A stretch of 64,000 nucleotides of DNA from Campylobacteraceae bacterium. GTDB taxonomy: Bacteria > Campylobacterota > Campylobacteria > Campylobacterales > Campylobacteraceae. Below the pieces are notes generated by a model that searched no databases, was not told the origin of the DNA, and saw only the letters and a program-made list of their open reading frames with translations. Made by a program: the position numbers and the translations under genes. Below, piece after piece: positions 33,630 to 41,726 of this stretch; within the stretch, counting starts at the first letter, position 1; every line of letters starts with the position of its first letter. The DNA lies in NCBI GenBank assembly GCA_900753405.1, contig CAADYZ010000019.1, positions 62,001 through 126,000 of the forward strand, written 5' to 3'.

Positions 33630-34661
33630 TTAGTTGAAGCGGGCGGATTTACTTTGGACTTGTTTGACAAAATACTGCGCGTTTGCAACTGGAATGTCTG
33701 GCAAAATTCCGTGCCCTAAGTTGAAGATGTGGCGGCGGTTTTGCATCACACTCAAAATCTCCTCAACCCCTTCATCAATCGCATCCACGCTGTAAAGTCT
33801 GGCTGGCTCTAAATTCCCTTGCAGGACGAATTTTTCGCCAAATTTCGCCTTGGCTTCACTCATCCTACACGCCCAATCCACCCCCAAAACATCCGCCTTT
33901 AACTTCAAAAGCTGCTTTGCGTCAAAATTCGCGTCTTTTGCAAAGAAGATGATCGGCGTTTGCGGGTGGTTTTGCTTGACAAAATCGCAAATCTCAACCA
34001 CATAACTCAGCCCAAATTCGCTATACGCACTCGCCTCCAACGCCCCCGCCCAGCTGTCAAAAATTTGCACCGCGTCCGCGCCCGCGCGAATTTGCTCGTC
34101 AAGGTAGGTTTTGAGACAATTTGTGATCTTACGCAAAATCGAATGCATCAACTGCGGCGCTTGATAGAGCATCTTCTTTGAGTTGGCGTAGGTCCTGCTG
34201 CTGCCGCCTTCGATGACATAAGTCGCAAGCGTCCAAGGCGCACCACAAAAGCCAATTAGCGCCTTGCTTGCGTCCAAATTCTTGCGGATTTGCCTCACAG
34301 CGTCATAAACAAAGCCGAGATTTTCCACGCCACGCGCGACATTTAGCGCGTCAAGGTCGCTAAGGTCGCGAATCGTGCTTGAAAATTTCGGTCCTTCACC
34401 CTCAAAAAATCCAAGCCCAAGCCCCATCGCCTCTGGCACGACTAAAATGTCGCTAAACAAAATCGCCGCATCCACCCCAAGTTCTTCAACAGGCTGCAAA
34501 GTCACCTCGCACGCAAGCTCAGGCGTCTTGCAAAGTGTCAAAAAGTCGCCCGCTTTTTGCCTCACCGCGCGGTATTGCGGCAGGTAGCGCCCCGCTTGAC
34601 GCATCATCCAAACAGGAGTGTAAGCCGTCTTTTTTCCCAAACAAGCGTCTATAAAAATCAT
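33630..34661 (-). CDS. hemE: Uroporphyrinogen decarboxylase
   Basis: This converts uroporphyrinogen III to coproporphyrinogen III in heme synthesis. Motifs are TPVWMMRQAGRYLPQYR near the N-terminus, GFCGAPWTLATYVIEGG, and FDSWAGAL. The 343 residues from ATG 34661 (MIFIDACLGKK) fit the family and have AGGAAGAG upstream. The longer frame to 34715 would add residues coded by a repeat copy (NVKFEFED) and is unlikely. hemB is at 47.5 kb. Confidence 0.95.
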   Translation of the reverse strand: MIFIDACLGKKTAYTPVWMMRQAGRYLPQYRAVRQKAGDFLTLCKTPELACEVTLQPVEELGVDAAILFSDILVVPEAMGLGLGFFEGEGPKFSSTIRDLSDLDALNVARGVENLGFVYDAVRQIRKNLDASKALIGFCGAPWTLATYVIEGGSSRTYANSKKMLYQAPQLMHSILRKITNCLKTYLDEQIRAGADAVQIFDSWAGALEASAYSEFGLSYVVEICDFVKQNHPQTPIIFFAKDANFDAKQLLKLKADVLGVDWACRMSEAKAKFGEKFVLQGNLEPARLYSVDAIDEGVEEILSVMQNRRHIFNLGHGILPDIPVANAQYFVKQVQSKSARFN

Positions 34662-34722
34662 CTCTTCCTCCAAATCCTCAAATTCGAATTTGACATTCTG
34701 CTGACATTTTGCCATTTTTTAC

Positions 34723-34751
34723 TTGACAAACTCTTAAAAAAAAGGTATAAT
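34723..34751 (+). promoter_or_regulatory. Consensus sigma-70 promoter for tRNA-Gly
   Basis: TTGACA (34723-34728), 17 bases, TATAAT (34746-34751), 11 bases before the mature tRNA. A perfect -35 is unusual for Campylobacter, where the -35 is normally weak. Confidence 0.85.
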
Positions 34752-34762
34752 CCGACTTTTTT

Positions 34763-34837
34763 GCGGGAGTAGCTCAGGGGTAGAGCGCAACCTTCCCAAG
34801 GTTGATGTCGCGAGTTCGATTCTCGTTTCCCGCTCCA
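34763..34837 (+). tRNA. tRNA-Gly (anticodon CCC)
   Basis: The 75-base tRNA includes an encoded CCA. Acceptor GCGGGAG pairs with TTCCCGC (one G-T pair). The D arm is GCTCAGGGGTAGAGC, and the anticodon stem CAACC / GGTTG holds the loop TTCCCAA, with anticodon CCC. The T arm is GCGAG-TTCGATT-CTCGT. A T run (34840-34845) follows, facing the end of the convergent glycosyltransferase gene. Confidence 0.94.
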
Positions 34838-34845
34838 CTTTTTTC

Positions 34846-35841
34846 TCAATCCTCTTTTTCACCGCTTAAATCCAGCCTTTTGTTCTCAGGCGTTTTGCCA
34901 AATTTTGGCGCGCTTTTGCGTAAGATGTAGTGCGGGCGGAATTTTGACTGCTCGTAAATCCGCGCGATATACTCACCCTTGATCCCCTGCCCGATCAAAA
35001 CCAATCCGCTAAAAAAGCAGATCAAACTCGCCAAAGTCGTCCAACCGCCGATCGGATTACCCATAATCAACCACTTCACCACAAGGTAAAAGCCGTAACT
35101 TCCGCCTAAAAACGAGAAAAAAAGCCCAAACGCAAAGCAAATTCTAAGCGGCGTTGCGCTGAAAGAAAAAATGCCGTTTAAGGCGTAAGCAAACAACTTT
35201 TTAAAACTCCACGAACTGCGTCCGCTGTGGCGTTGCGGGGCAACTTCAAATTCGATGGCGACCTTTTGAAAACCGAGCCACTCGAAGATGTTTTTGCAAA
35301 AGCGGTGATACTCGCCAACCTGCAAAAACGCATCAACAACCTCACGCCGCATCAACCGAAAATCCATCGTCCCTTGTGCGACCTCAACTCCGCTTAAAAA
35401 CTGGTTGAATTTGTAAAATAAATTTGAGAAAATCGTCCTAAAAAAGCCCTCGCCTTTGCGTCTTTTACGCCTCGCAAACGCAACATCCGCCCCTTGGCAA
35501 ACGGCGTTAAACATCGGCAAAATCAGCTCCACAGGATGTTGCAAGTCCGCATCCAGCAGCAAAACCAAATCCCCGCTTGCGTGCGAAAGTCCCGCAAAAA
35601 CCGCCGCCTCTTTGCCAAAATTTCGCGAAAAGTAAAGCGGCTTGACACGCGAGTCTTTTGTAGAGAGCCCCTCTAAAACTTGCGCGGTTGCGTCACGGCT
35701 GCCGTCATCTACCAAAATAAATTCGATTTGAGCATTTTTTTCAATCTGCTCGATTTTGCTAAACTCAGCCAAAACCGCCTCGTAAAAGGCTAAAACATTG
35801 CCCTCTTCGTTATAGCAAGGTGAAACTACGCTTAAAGTCAT
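34846..35841 (-). CDS. gtrB: GtrB/DPM1-type family 2 glycosyltransferase
   Basis: This is a family 2 glycosyltransferase of the GtrB type. Such enzymes load a sugar, often glucose, onto undecaprenyl phosphate at the inner membrane. Visible are SVVSPCYNEEGNV, ILVDDGSRDAT, LDADLQHPVELI (DXD-like) and APQRHSGRSSWSF. Two hydrophobic segments near the C-terminus (about residues 220-245 and 260-285) anchor it. I chose ATG 35841 with AGGA upstream, giving 331 residues. It lies 8 bases after the GtrII-type gene. The matching flippase GtrA is encoded 20 kb away at 56.3 kb. Confidence 0.82.
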   Translation of the reverse strand: MTLSVVSPCYNEEGNVLAFYEAVLAEFSKIEQIEKNAQIEFILVDDGSRDATAQVLEGLSTKDSRVKPLYFSRNFGKEAAVFAGLSHASGDLVLLLDADLQHPVELILPMFNAVCQGADVAFARRKRRKGEGFFRTIFSNLFYKFNQFLSGVEVAQGTMDFRLMRREVVDAFLQVGEYHRFCKNIFEWLGFQKVAIEFEVAPQRHSGRSSWSFKKLFAYALNGIFSFSATPLRICFAFGLFFSFLGGSYGFYLVVKWLIMGNPIGGWTTLASLICFFSGLVLIGQGIKGEYIARIYEQSKFRPHYILRKSAPKFGKTPENKRLDLSGEKED

Positions 35842-35849
35842 TTTTTTCC

Positions 35850-37892
35850 TTAGTAAAGTTTGCGGAATTTGATGTAATAACAACTACCAAGCCGCGTAAG
35901 CTTGTGGTAAAAGCCGTCTCTTAAAACCTCGCCCGCCTCTAACTGCGTCACGCTTTTGCCAAAACAACCGCTTGATTTCAAGCCGTACTGAAACTGCGAG
36001 TTGTAGATGTTTGGAGTCCAGTAGGTGTTGGTTGAGTCGGAGTTGTTGAGGCGGTGGGTAAAGATGTTTTCGCCAAGTTTGCCGTAGCTGTCTAAAAAGT
36101 AACGCACACTTCTAGCAAAGCCGACATCCCCGTCAATCACCACGCTAGCCCTGTGTGAAACCGACACAAAGTCGTGCAGGTCTTTTAGCGCCATTTCAAG
36201 CCTAAACTTCATCCACTCATCTTGCTTTTTAAGCGCGTTGCCATAGGCGTTTGCGAAACTTATAACACTTAGCGCAAGCAAGCCAACAAAGAGGTTTGCC
36301 ACCACCCCAAAGGCTTTAAAACGCGTGAATGCAAAAAGCGTGAAACTCGCCCAAATAGCGACAATCCCGCCAAGACTGACAAAAACGCGCGGAGCAAAAA
36401 GCGTGTTTGAGATGAAGATGTAACCGCCCATAAACAAAGTCGCACAAACTAGCAAAAAGCCCGCCACGCAAAGTGCTGAGAGCAGTTTTTTTGGGCTTAA
36501 AAGCACAAACGAAACCGCAAACAAAACCATCACCACGCCGCTAAGATAAAGCGTTGGCAAAGCGCTGCCGTATTCAAAAACAAGCGACAAATACCGCCAC
36601 GAATGTCCAAGAGTTAGCAGCTGAGGCAGCGGCAGAAGCGAGTTATCAACATAATCCGTCACCTCAGGGGCGGCGAGTTTGTAGCAAAGTGTGGCGACTA
36701 GAAAGCTTGCGGCGGCTGAGAGGGCAAATTTTGACGCAAATGAAAATGCGTTTGAAGAGGTCGAAAACGAGAGTTCGAAAATGACAAAAAACACCGCAAG
36801 GGCGATGTAAAGTCCGCCCGCTGCTTGGTAGCAGCTATACATCGCAAAGAGGCTAAAAAAGCTGACTAGGCAAAACAGCCGCAAATTTCCTCTAAATAAA
36901 AACGGCAAAATAGCAAAAAAGATCGCACAACACATCACAACGCCGTCAAATTTGTAACTCAAATTCTCCATAAAAAACGGAAAAAGCCCAAGCGGCAAGG
37001 TCGCCAAAACGCCCAAAAGGTCAAATTTGCGTCTGATGGCGTATTGCAAAATGGTCGCACTAAGCCCCAAAACGGCGCAGCTTAAAATGTGCGTAAGTGG
37101 CGCTAGATCAACAAAGTTGTGAAACAGCGAAAGGAGGTTGTGGAGGATCGTAAAACCCCAGCGCCCCATTCGATTTGCCTCGCCGTTTGCCCAAAAGTCA
37201 CGCATTTGCACCGCGCGGTTTGCATCGTCAATGAAATAAACATCAGCTAAGATGATCCCCGCTACGCCGATCAAAAAGAAGACAAACGAGGTGAAAAAGG
37301 CAAACTTAAAGCCGTTGGTTGTGTAAAGTCCGACCACGCTTTGACGCAAAAACTCCGCTCCGCCCGCAAAAAACCGCGCCAAAAACGGAAAAACAAAGAA
37401 AAACGCCACGCCGACAACCAAACCACCGACAACTCCGTTTAACGCCTCAAAAAGCGTGAGTTTTGCCGCGTCAAGCGTGATGAAGAGCTTCGTTGTCGCG
37501 CCGCTTGAACCCTCGACCCTAAACTCTTGCGTGTCAAAATCGAATTTGGTTACGCTGTTGAAAAACAAGCCTGCCTCTTTGGCTGTAAAACACGCAAAAC
37601 CCGAGCAAAATTTCGCCCTTGCTACGCTCATTGCCGCGCCGATTTCACTAAATTCGATGTAGATCATCTCGTCTTTTAAAAGCGGCAGTTTTACGCTGTG
37701 AGTTGCGGGCGTTGTGAGCAGGGCTTTGCTTGTGTATTTGTAAATTCCGCCTGCTTTTTTGCCACTAAAAAGGTGAATCCAAGTTGGTTGGTAGTTTGTG
37801 ATTTGGGCTTGAAAAGTCGCCGAAAAAGCGTTAAAACTCACAAAAGCCGCAACCAAAAAGACCAAAATCGTAGCATAAATTCGCGTCTTCAT
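35850..37892 (-). CDS. GtrII-type membrane glucosyltransferase
   Basis: The protein of about 680 residues has an N-terminal signal-like segment and an extracytoplasmic domain (about residues 25-145). About ten membrane segments follow. LADVYFIDDANRAVQMRDFW and FFMENLSYKFDGVVM are typical of the GtrII/GT-C family, which transfers a lipid-carried sugar to surface glycan outside the inner membrane. It precedes the GtrB-type gene, which would make the donor. The target (LPS/LOS or other glycan) is not known. ATG 37892 is preferred to TTG 37895. A repeat copy is in frame near residues 114-120 (TKFDFDTQ). Confidence 0.75.
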   Translation of the reverse strand: MKTRIYATILVFLVAAFVSFNAFSATFQAQITNYQPTWIHLFSGKKAGGIYKYTSKALLTTPATHSVKLPLLKDEMIYIEFSEIGAAMSVARAKFCSGFACFTAKEAGLFFNSVTKFDFDTQEFRVEGSSGATTKLFITLDAAKLTLFEALNGVVGGLVVGVAFFFVFPFLARFFAGGAEFLRQSVVGLYTTNGFKFAFFTSFVFFLIGVAGIILADVYFIDDANRAVQMRDFWANGEANRMGRWGFTILHNLLSLFHNFVDLAPLTHILSCAVLGLSATILQYAIRRKFDLLGVLATLPLGLFPFFMENLSYKFDGVVMCCAIFFAILPFLFRGNLRLFCLVSFFSLFAMYSCYQAAGGLYIALAVFFVIFELSFSTSSNAFSFASKFALSAAASFLVATLCYKLAAPEVTDYVDNSLLPLPQLLTLGHSWRYLSLVFEYGSALPTLYLSGVVMVLFAVSFVLLSPKKLLSALCVAGFLLVCATLFMGGYIFISNTLFAPRVFVSLGGIVAIWASFTLFAFTRFKAFGVVANLFVGLLALSVISFANAYGNALKKQDEWMKFRLEMALKDLHDFVSVSHRASVVIDGDVGFARSVRYFLDSYGKLGENIFTHRLNNSDSTNTYWTPNIYNSQFQYGLKSSGCFGKSVTQLEAGEVLRDGFYHKLTRLGSCYYIKFRKLY

Positions 37893-37983
37893 CAAAACTC
37901 TTTATCTGATTTAAAAGCGACATTTTAACGCAAAATCATTAAGATTACTTGATATTAAAGCAAAATTTGCCTCGCGTTTAAAA

Positions 37984-38032
37984 TGTCAAAATCAAATTTG
38001 ATTTCAACATTTTTGCAAAAACCGAATTTGAC
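37984..38032. repeat. Two adjacent copies of the dispersed motif after uvrB
   Basis: A palindromic copy (TGTCAAAATCAAATTTGATT) is followed by a second copy (TTGCAAAAACCGAATTTGAC). They lie just beyond the uvrB stop. Confidence 0.85.
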
Positions 38033-38042
38033 TTTGCGCGGC

Positions 38043-40028
38043 TCAAAGCTTCCTTAACTTCGCAATCTCATCGCGAATCGCCGCTGCTTTTTCAAACTCC
38101 AATTTCGCCGCCGCATCAAGCATCTGCTTTCTCAACTCCTGAACCATCTTCGCCCTCTCAGCCGCTGGCAGTTTTTCAAGCTTTTTGCCTTTGCGGTAGA
38201 GCTCAGCGGCATTTTGCTGCGCCTCCTCGCTCAAACTCTCCTCTAAGTTTCGCTTAACCGAGCGAGGTGTGATGTTGTGTGCTTTGTTGTAAGCGTCTTG
38301 AATTTGGCGTCTTTTGGTGGTAACTTCGATCGCCTCTTGCATCGAATTTGTCATCTTTTGCGCAAACAAAATCACCCGCCCATTCTCGTTTCTAGCCGCC
38401 CGCCCCATCGTCTGAATGAGGCTCGTCCTGCTTCGCAAAAAGCCCTCCTTATCCGCGTCAAGCACCGCAACGAGCGAGACTTCTGGCAGGTCGAGCCCTT
38501 CGCGCAAGAGGTTGATGCCGACTAGAACATCAAACTTGCCAAGCCGCAAGTCGCGGATCAGCTCGTTTCGCTCGATGGCGTCAATGTCGCTGTGCATATA
38601 ACGAATTTTCACCCCCAACTCAGCGTAATATTTCGTCAAATCCTCACTCATCTTCTTTGTCAAAGTCGTCACCAAAACCCGCTCACCACGCGCAACCACC
38701 GACTTAATCTCGTCATACAACGCCTCGACTTGATTCTCACTTGACTTGATCTCAATCCGCGGGTCCAAAAGCCCCGTTGGACGCAAAACTTGCTGAAAAA
38801 CCGCCCCTTTTGCGAGCTGCAACTCAAACTCATTTGGCGTTGCTGAGACAAACAAAAACTTCGCTTTTTTGTTGATGAACTCATCAAACATCAAAGGTCG
38901 GTTGTCAAGTGCTGAGGGCAACCTAAAACCATACTCCACAAGCACCTCCTTGCGGCTTCGATCCCCCGCAAACATCCCACGAAACTGCGGCAAACTCACA
39001 TGACTTTCATCCACGATGACAAGATAATCCTCGCCGCTTAACTCAAAGTAGTCAAAAAGAGAATACGGCGTCTCGCCGCTTTTTTGCCCCGTTAGGTGAC
39101 GCGCGTAATTTTCAATCCCCTTTGTCATCCCAGTCGCCTTTAACATCTCCAAGTCAAACTCAACTCGCTGTTTTAAGCGTTGATATTCCACAACTTTGCC
39201 TTGTGAAGAGAAAAACGCAAGCCGCTCGTCAAGCTCCTCTTCGATCGCTGCGATCGCACTTTTTAGCCTCTCTTGCCCGACTATAAACTGACTACTTGCG
39301 AACAAGATGAACTTCTTGGTTTGGCGGAGTTTTTTGTTTGTAAGCGGCTCGATGATCAAAATGTCATCCACCTCGTCACCAAAAAACTCCAACCGCACAA
39401 CCTCATCTTCGCTATAAGCTGGAAAAATGTCGATCACATCGCCATTTACGCGAAAATCCCCGCGGTCAAATGTCGCGTCATTTCTGCGATAACCCATCTC
39501 AACAAGCTTTAAGAGAAGCTCCTTTTGACGCAACCTCTCGCCAACTTCAAAAATTTTCACCATTCCTTTGTATTCGGCTGGATTTCCCAAGCCGTAATTT
39601 GCCGAAACGCTCGCTACAACCACGCAGTCGTCAAAACTCAAAAGGCTTGCCGTTGTGCTAAGTCGCAACCTCTCCAACTCGTCATTTACCGCGCTGTCTT
39701 TTTCGATGAAAAGGTCTTGTCGCGGGATGTAGGCTTCTGGCTGGTAGTAGTCGTAGTAGCTGATGAAATACTCCGTGTGATTTTGCGGAAAAAAGCCTCG
39801 AAACTCGCTAAAAAGTTGCGCAGCAAGCGACTTGTTATGCGTCATAATCAACGCTGGAATTCCAAGTTTTGCTATCACATTTGCCATCGTAAATGTCTTT
39901 CCGCTGCCCGTCACGCCCTCTAAAAGCGCGTATTTTGCTCCGTTTTGAAAGGCTTTTACGATGCCTTCGATGGCTTGTGGCTGATCACCTGAGGGCGCAA
40001 ATTCCGAATTTAGTTTAAAAACGCTCAT
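38043..40028 (-). CDS. uvrB: Excinuclease ABC subunit B
   Basis: UvrB is the helicase-like damage-verification subunit of nucleotide excision repair. Walker A is LLEGVTGSGKTFTMANVI, the beta-hairpin region is YYDYYQPEAYIP, and the DEAD-like box is VIVDESHVSLPQ. SATPNEFEL, the domain 6 motif QTMGRAARN, and a C-terminal UVR motif (KLEFEKAAAIRDEIAKL) follow. The 661 residues are normal. It is divergent from the coiled-coil gene at 40135, as in C. jejuni (uvrB next to Cj0681, from memory). Confidence 0.97.
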   Translation of the reverse strand: MSVFKLNSEFAPSGDQPQAIEGIVKAFQNGAKYALLEGVTGSGKTFTMANVIAKLGIPALIMTHNKSLAAQLFSEFRGFFPQNHTEYFISYYDYYQPEAYIPRQDLFIEKDSAVNDELERLRLSTTASLLSFDDCVVVASVSANYGLGNPAEYKGMVKIFEVGERLRQKELLLKLVEMGYRRNDATFDRGDFRVNGDVIDIFPAYSEDEVVRLEFFGDEVDDILIIEPLTNKKLRQTKKFILFASSQFIVGQERLKSAIAAIEEELDERLAFFSSQGKVVEYQRLKQRVEFDLEMLKATGMTKGIENYARHLTGQKSGETPYSLFDYFELSGEDYLVIVDESHVSLPQFRGMFAGDRSRKEVLVEYGFRLPSALDNRPLMFDEFINKKAKFLFVSATPNEFELQLAKGAVFQQVLRPTGLLDPRIEIKSSENQVEALYDEIKSVVARGERVLVTTLTKKMSEDLTKYYAELGVKIRYMHSDIDAIERNELIRDLRLGKFDVLVGINLLREGLDLPEVSLVAVLDADKEGFLRSRTSLIQTMGRAARNENGRVILFAQKMTNSMQEAIEVTTKRRQIQDAYNKAHNITPRSVKRNLEESLSEEAQQNAAELYRKGKKLEKLPAAERAKMVQELRKQMLDAAAKLEFEKAAAIRDEIAKLRKL

Positions 40029-40097
40029 TTTGATCCTTATTTTTTACATATTTTAGCAAAAAATATATTTTTTCAGCTAAATTTGAAAAAAATATGC

Positions 40098-40103
40098 TAA
40101 AAT
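40098..40103 (+). promoter_or_regulatory. Probable -10 box for the 40.1-43.6 kb operon
   Basis: TAAAAT preceded by GC, 31 bases before the ATG at 40135. The T/A-rich run upstream fits a Campylobacter promoter. Confidence 0.5.
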
Positions 40104-40134
40104 AACCGCCATTTACTTCATCAAAAGGACTTCT

Positions 40135-40389
40135 ATGAACGATCAACTAGATCTACTTGGCGCAAAACTCACAGAATTAATCGTCGAATACAAAAACCTC
40201 GAAGAGACGCTAAACGCGGTTAGAGAGGAAAACGGCTCACTTAAATCTCGCGTCAGCGACCTTGAAAACGAACTTGGCATCAAGTCAAGACAACTTCAAC
40301 AAGCCGAAAACGACATCGAGTCTAAAAACGAGTCGGCAAATTCACTACTTAAACAAATCGAAAACATTCTTGGAAAAAACAATAACTAA
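40135..40389 (+). CDS. Small coiled-coil protein (ZapB-like in shape)
   Basis: The 84-residue protein is almost wholly heptad-patterned (LLGAKLTELIVEYKNLEETL, LKSRVSDLENELGIKSRQLQ) and acidic, with no signal peptide. Its size and coiled coil recall division proteins such as ZapB, but this is only a shape match. It starts after AAAAGGACTTCT and lies 17 bases before the next gene. It corresponds by position to C. jejuni Cj0681 (from memory). Confidence 0.7.
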   Translation: MNDQLDLLGAKLTELIVEYKNLEETLNAVREENGSLKSRVSDLENELGIKSRQLQQAENDIESKNESANSLLKQIENILGKNNN

Positions 40390-40406
40390 CACTAAAAAGA
40401 GGCGGT

Positions 40407-41153
40407 ATGAAAGAGATTGTTTTGACACTTTACGGCGTTGCTTCAAAGAATTACAAAATCAACTTTGAAGACGATGTTGCTGACGCGATTCAAAATGAAT
40501 TAAAGCGTTTTTTTGGCACGAAGCGAGACATTGAGGCGAGTGCGTTGCTAAGGGCGTTTATCGAACTTGCGTTGGATAAATACAACCAGCAGCGTGAATC
40601 TACCGAAAAACTTAGCCAAAAAATGAGCCAGTTTAATGAAATGTTTCAAAGTGTCAAAAAGGGTGACGAGAGCGCGGCGTTGTTTGTCGCCAACAAGCAA
40701 AACGGCGACCTTGTTTCGGCTGATGTTGCAGCAAGCGAGGCGCAACTCGCCATTTTAGACGCGCAAAAAGAGAGCGGCGCACTCGACCTTGCAAGCCTTA
40801 CGCAAATCGCAGGCGTCTCAACTCAAAACTTCTCTGTCACGCAAGGAGCTTTAAGCTCGGTTGGAGCGCATTCAATCCACACCGAGGACTACAACTTCTA
40901 CAAAAGCAAATTTTACGACAACAATGGCGAGGCGATCAAACGCTCTGTTGTGGATAGCACGATTTTAAACGCCAAAGAGGCTGAAATTTCGCTAGCGAAC
41001 AAAACGCAAGCAGATGGCGAAGAGAAAAAGCAAGAGGCGCAGGCACAAGAGAGTGAAAAAGCCGCGCTAGAAGACTCGCCTGCTGAGAGTGCTGAGAAAA
41101 AAGAGGACGAAAAGCCTTCTGACTTTGCGTTTAGGCGGCGAAGTAAAAACTAA
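40407..41153 (+). CDS. Conserved-looking protein of unknown function
   Basis: The 248-residue protein starts MKEIVLTLYGVASKNYKINF and has a globular N-terminal part (about residues 1-85, with ELKRFFGTKRDIEASALLRA). A variable middle follows, then an acidic, low-complexity tail (about 195-245). No signal peptide or membrane segment is present. It follows the coiled-coil gene in the same operon and may function with it. It corresponds by position to C. jejuni Cj0682 (from memory). Function unknown. Confidence 0.65.
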   Translation: MKEIVLTLYGVASKNYKINFEDDVADAIQNELKRFFGTKRDIEASALLRAFIELALDKYNQQRESTEKLSQKMSQFNEMFQSVKKGDESAALFVANKQNGDLVSADVAASEAQLAILDAQKESGALDLASLTQIAGVSTQNFSVTQGALSSVGAHSIHTEDYNFYKSKFYDNNGEAIKRSVVDSTILNAKEAEISLANKTQADGEEKKQEAQAQESEKAALEDSPAESAEKKEDEKPSDFAFRRRSKN

Positions 41154-41177
41154 AACTCTTTGCGGTTTTTAAGTTTT

Positions 41178-41256
41178 GCGGTTTAAAGTTGCCAAGTGCT
41201 GTCGCAAACCGCTACGCAGTCGGCGTTTGGCTCAGTCTGCCCAAAACTTAAACCGC
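41178..41256. repeat. Inverted repeat between the unknown gene and the pseudopilin
   Basis: GCGGTTTAA (41178-41186) faces TTAAACCGC (41248-41256), enclosing about 60 bases. It may be a terminator-like or processed RNA structure. A pair of dispersed-motif copies follows at once. Confidence 0.4.
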
Positions 41257-41261
41257 CGCTT

Positions 41262-41306
41262 TTGCAAAAACCGAATTTAACTTGCTTTCAAATTTGGTTT
41301 TGACAA
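41262..41306. repeat. Inverted pair of the dispersed motif before the pseudopilin
   Basis: TTGCAAAAACCGAATTTAA faces TCAAATTTGGTTTTGACAA with about seven bases between them. Confidence 0.8.
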
Positions 41307-41330
41307 TTTACATCTTAACAAAGTTTGGTG

Positions 41331-41726
41331 ATGAAAAAAGCTTTTACGCTGATTGAGATTATTTTTGTTTTGGTTGTCATCGGCATTTTAGCAAGCATTG
41401 CCATCCCGCGATTTAGCGTGAGCGTAAATGACGCCAAACTCACAAGAGCCAAAGTGCAGATCGCCTCGGTCCGCAGCGGCATCGCCAACGCCTACTCAAC
41501 CAACATCCTAGCAGGCGTCCTTGCTTACCCGCAAAGTCTCGAAGAAGGAGAGTGCTGCTTTGCAAAAGTGTTAAGCGAGCCGCTAAAAGAGTCGGCGTGG
41601 TCGCTAAAAGGCGAGAGCTACACACTGCAAATCGCCTCAGAAAAAACCACATTCTTCTACAACAACACAAACGGGCAGTTTGCCTGCAACCTCAAAGAGA
41701 CGCTTTGCAAAAAGGTGGATTACTGA
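41331..41726 (+). CDS. Type IV pilin-like/pseudopilin protein
   Basis: The N-terminus MKKAFTLIEIIFVLVVIGIL is a type III signal of prepilins: a short basic leader, then cleavage before Phe5, Glu at +5, and a hydrophobic stalk. The mature domain of about 127 residues contains four Cys, in ECCF, FACNL and LCKK. Pseudopilins form short pili in type II secretion or DNA uptake machines. No other such gene is in the window. I chose ATG 41331 over upstream GTG/TTG codons. Its stop overlaps the priA start (TGATG). The pairing matches C. jejuni Cj0683-priA (from memory). Confidence 0.8.
   Translation: MKKAFTLIEIIFVLVVIGILASIAIPRFSVSVNDAKLTRAKVQIASVRSGIANAYSTNILAGVLAYPQSLEEGECCFAKVLSEPLKESAWSLKGESYTLQIASEKTTFFYNNTNGQFACNLKETLCKKVDY

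Noticed and set aside
34662..34715. N-terminal extension of HemE (MAKCQQNVKFEFEDLEEE)
   Set aside because: It is coded partly by a repeat copy, lies before the conserved family start, and the internal ATG has a good AGGAAGAG site.
41552..41725. 58-codon N-terminal extension of PriA
   Set aside because: It overlaps the pseudopilin gene in another frame, and the ATG at 41726 starts the family-like sequence.
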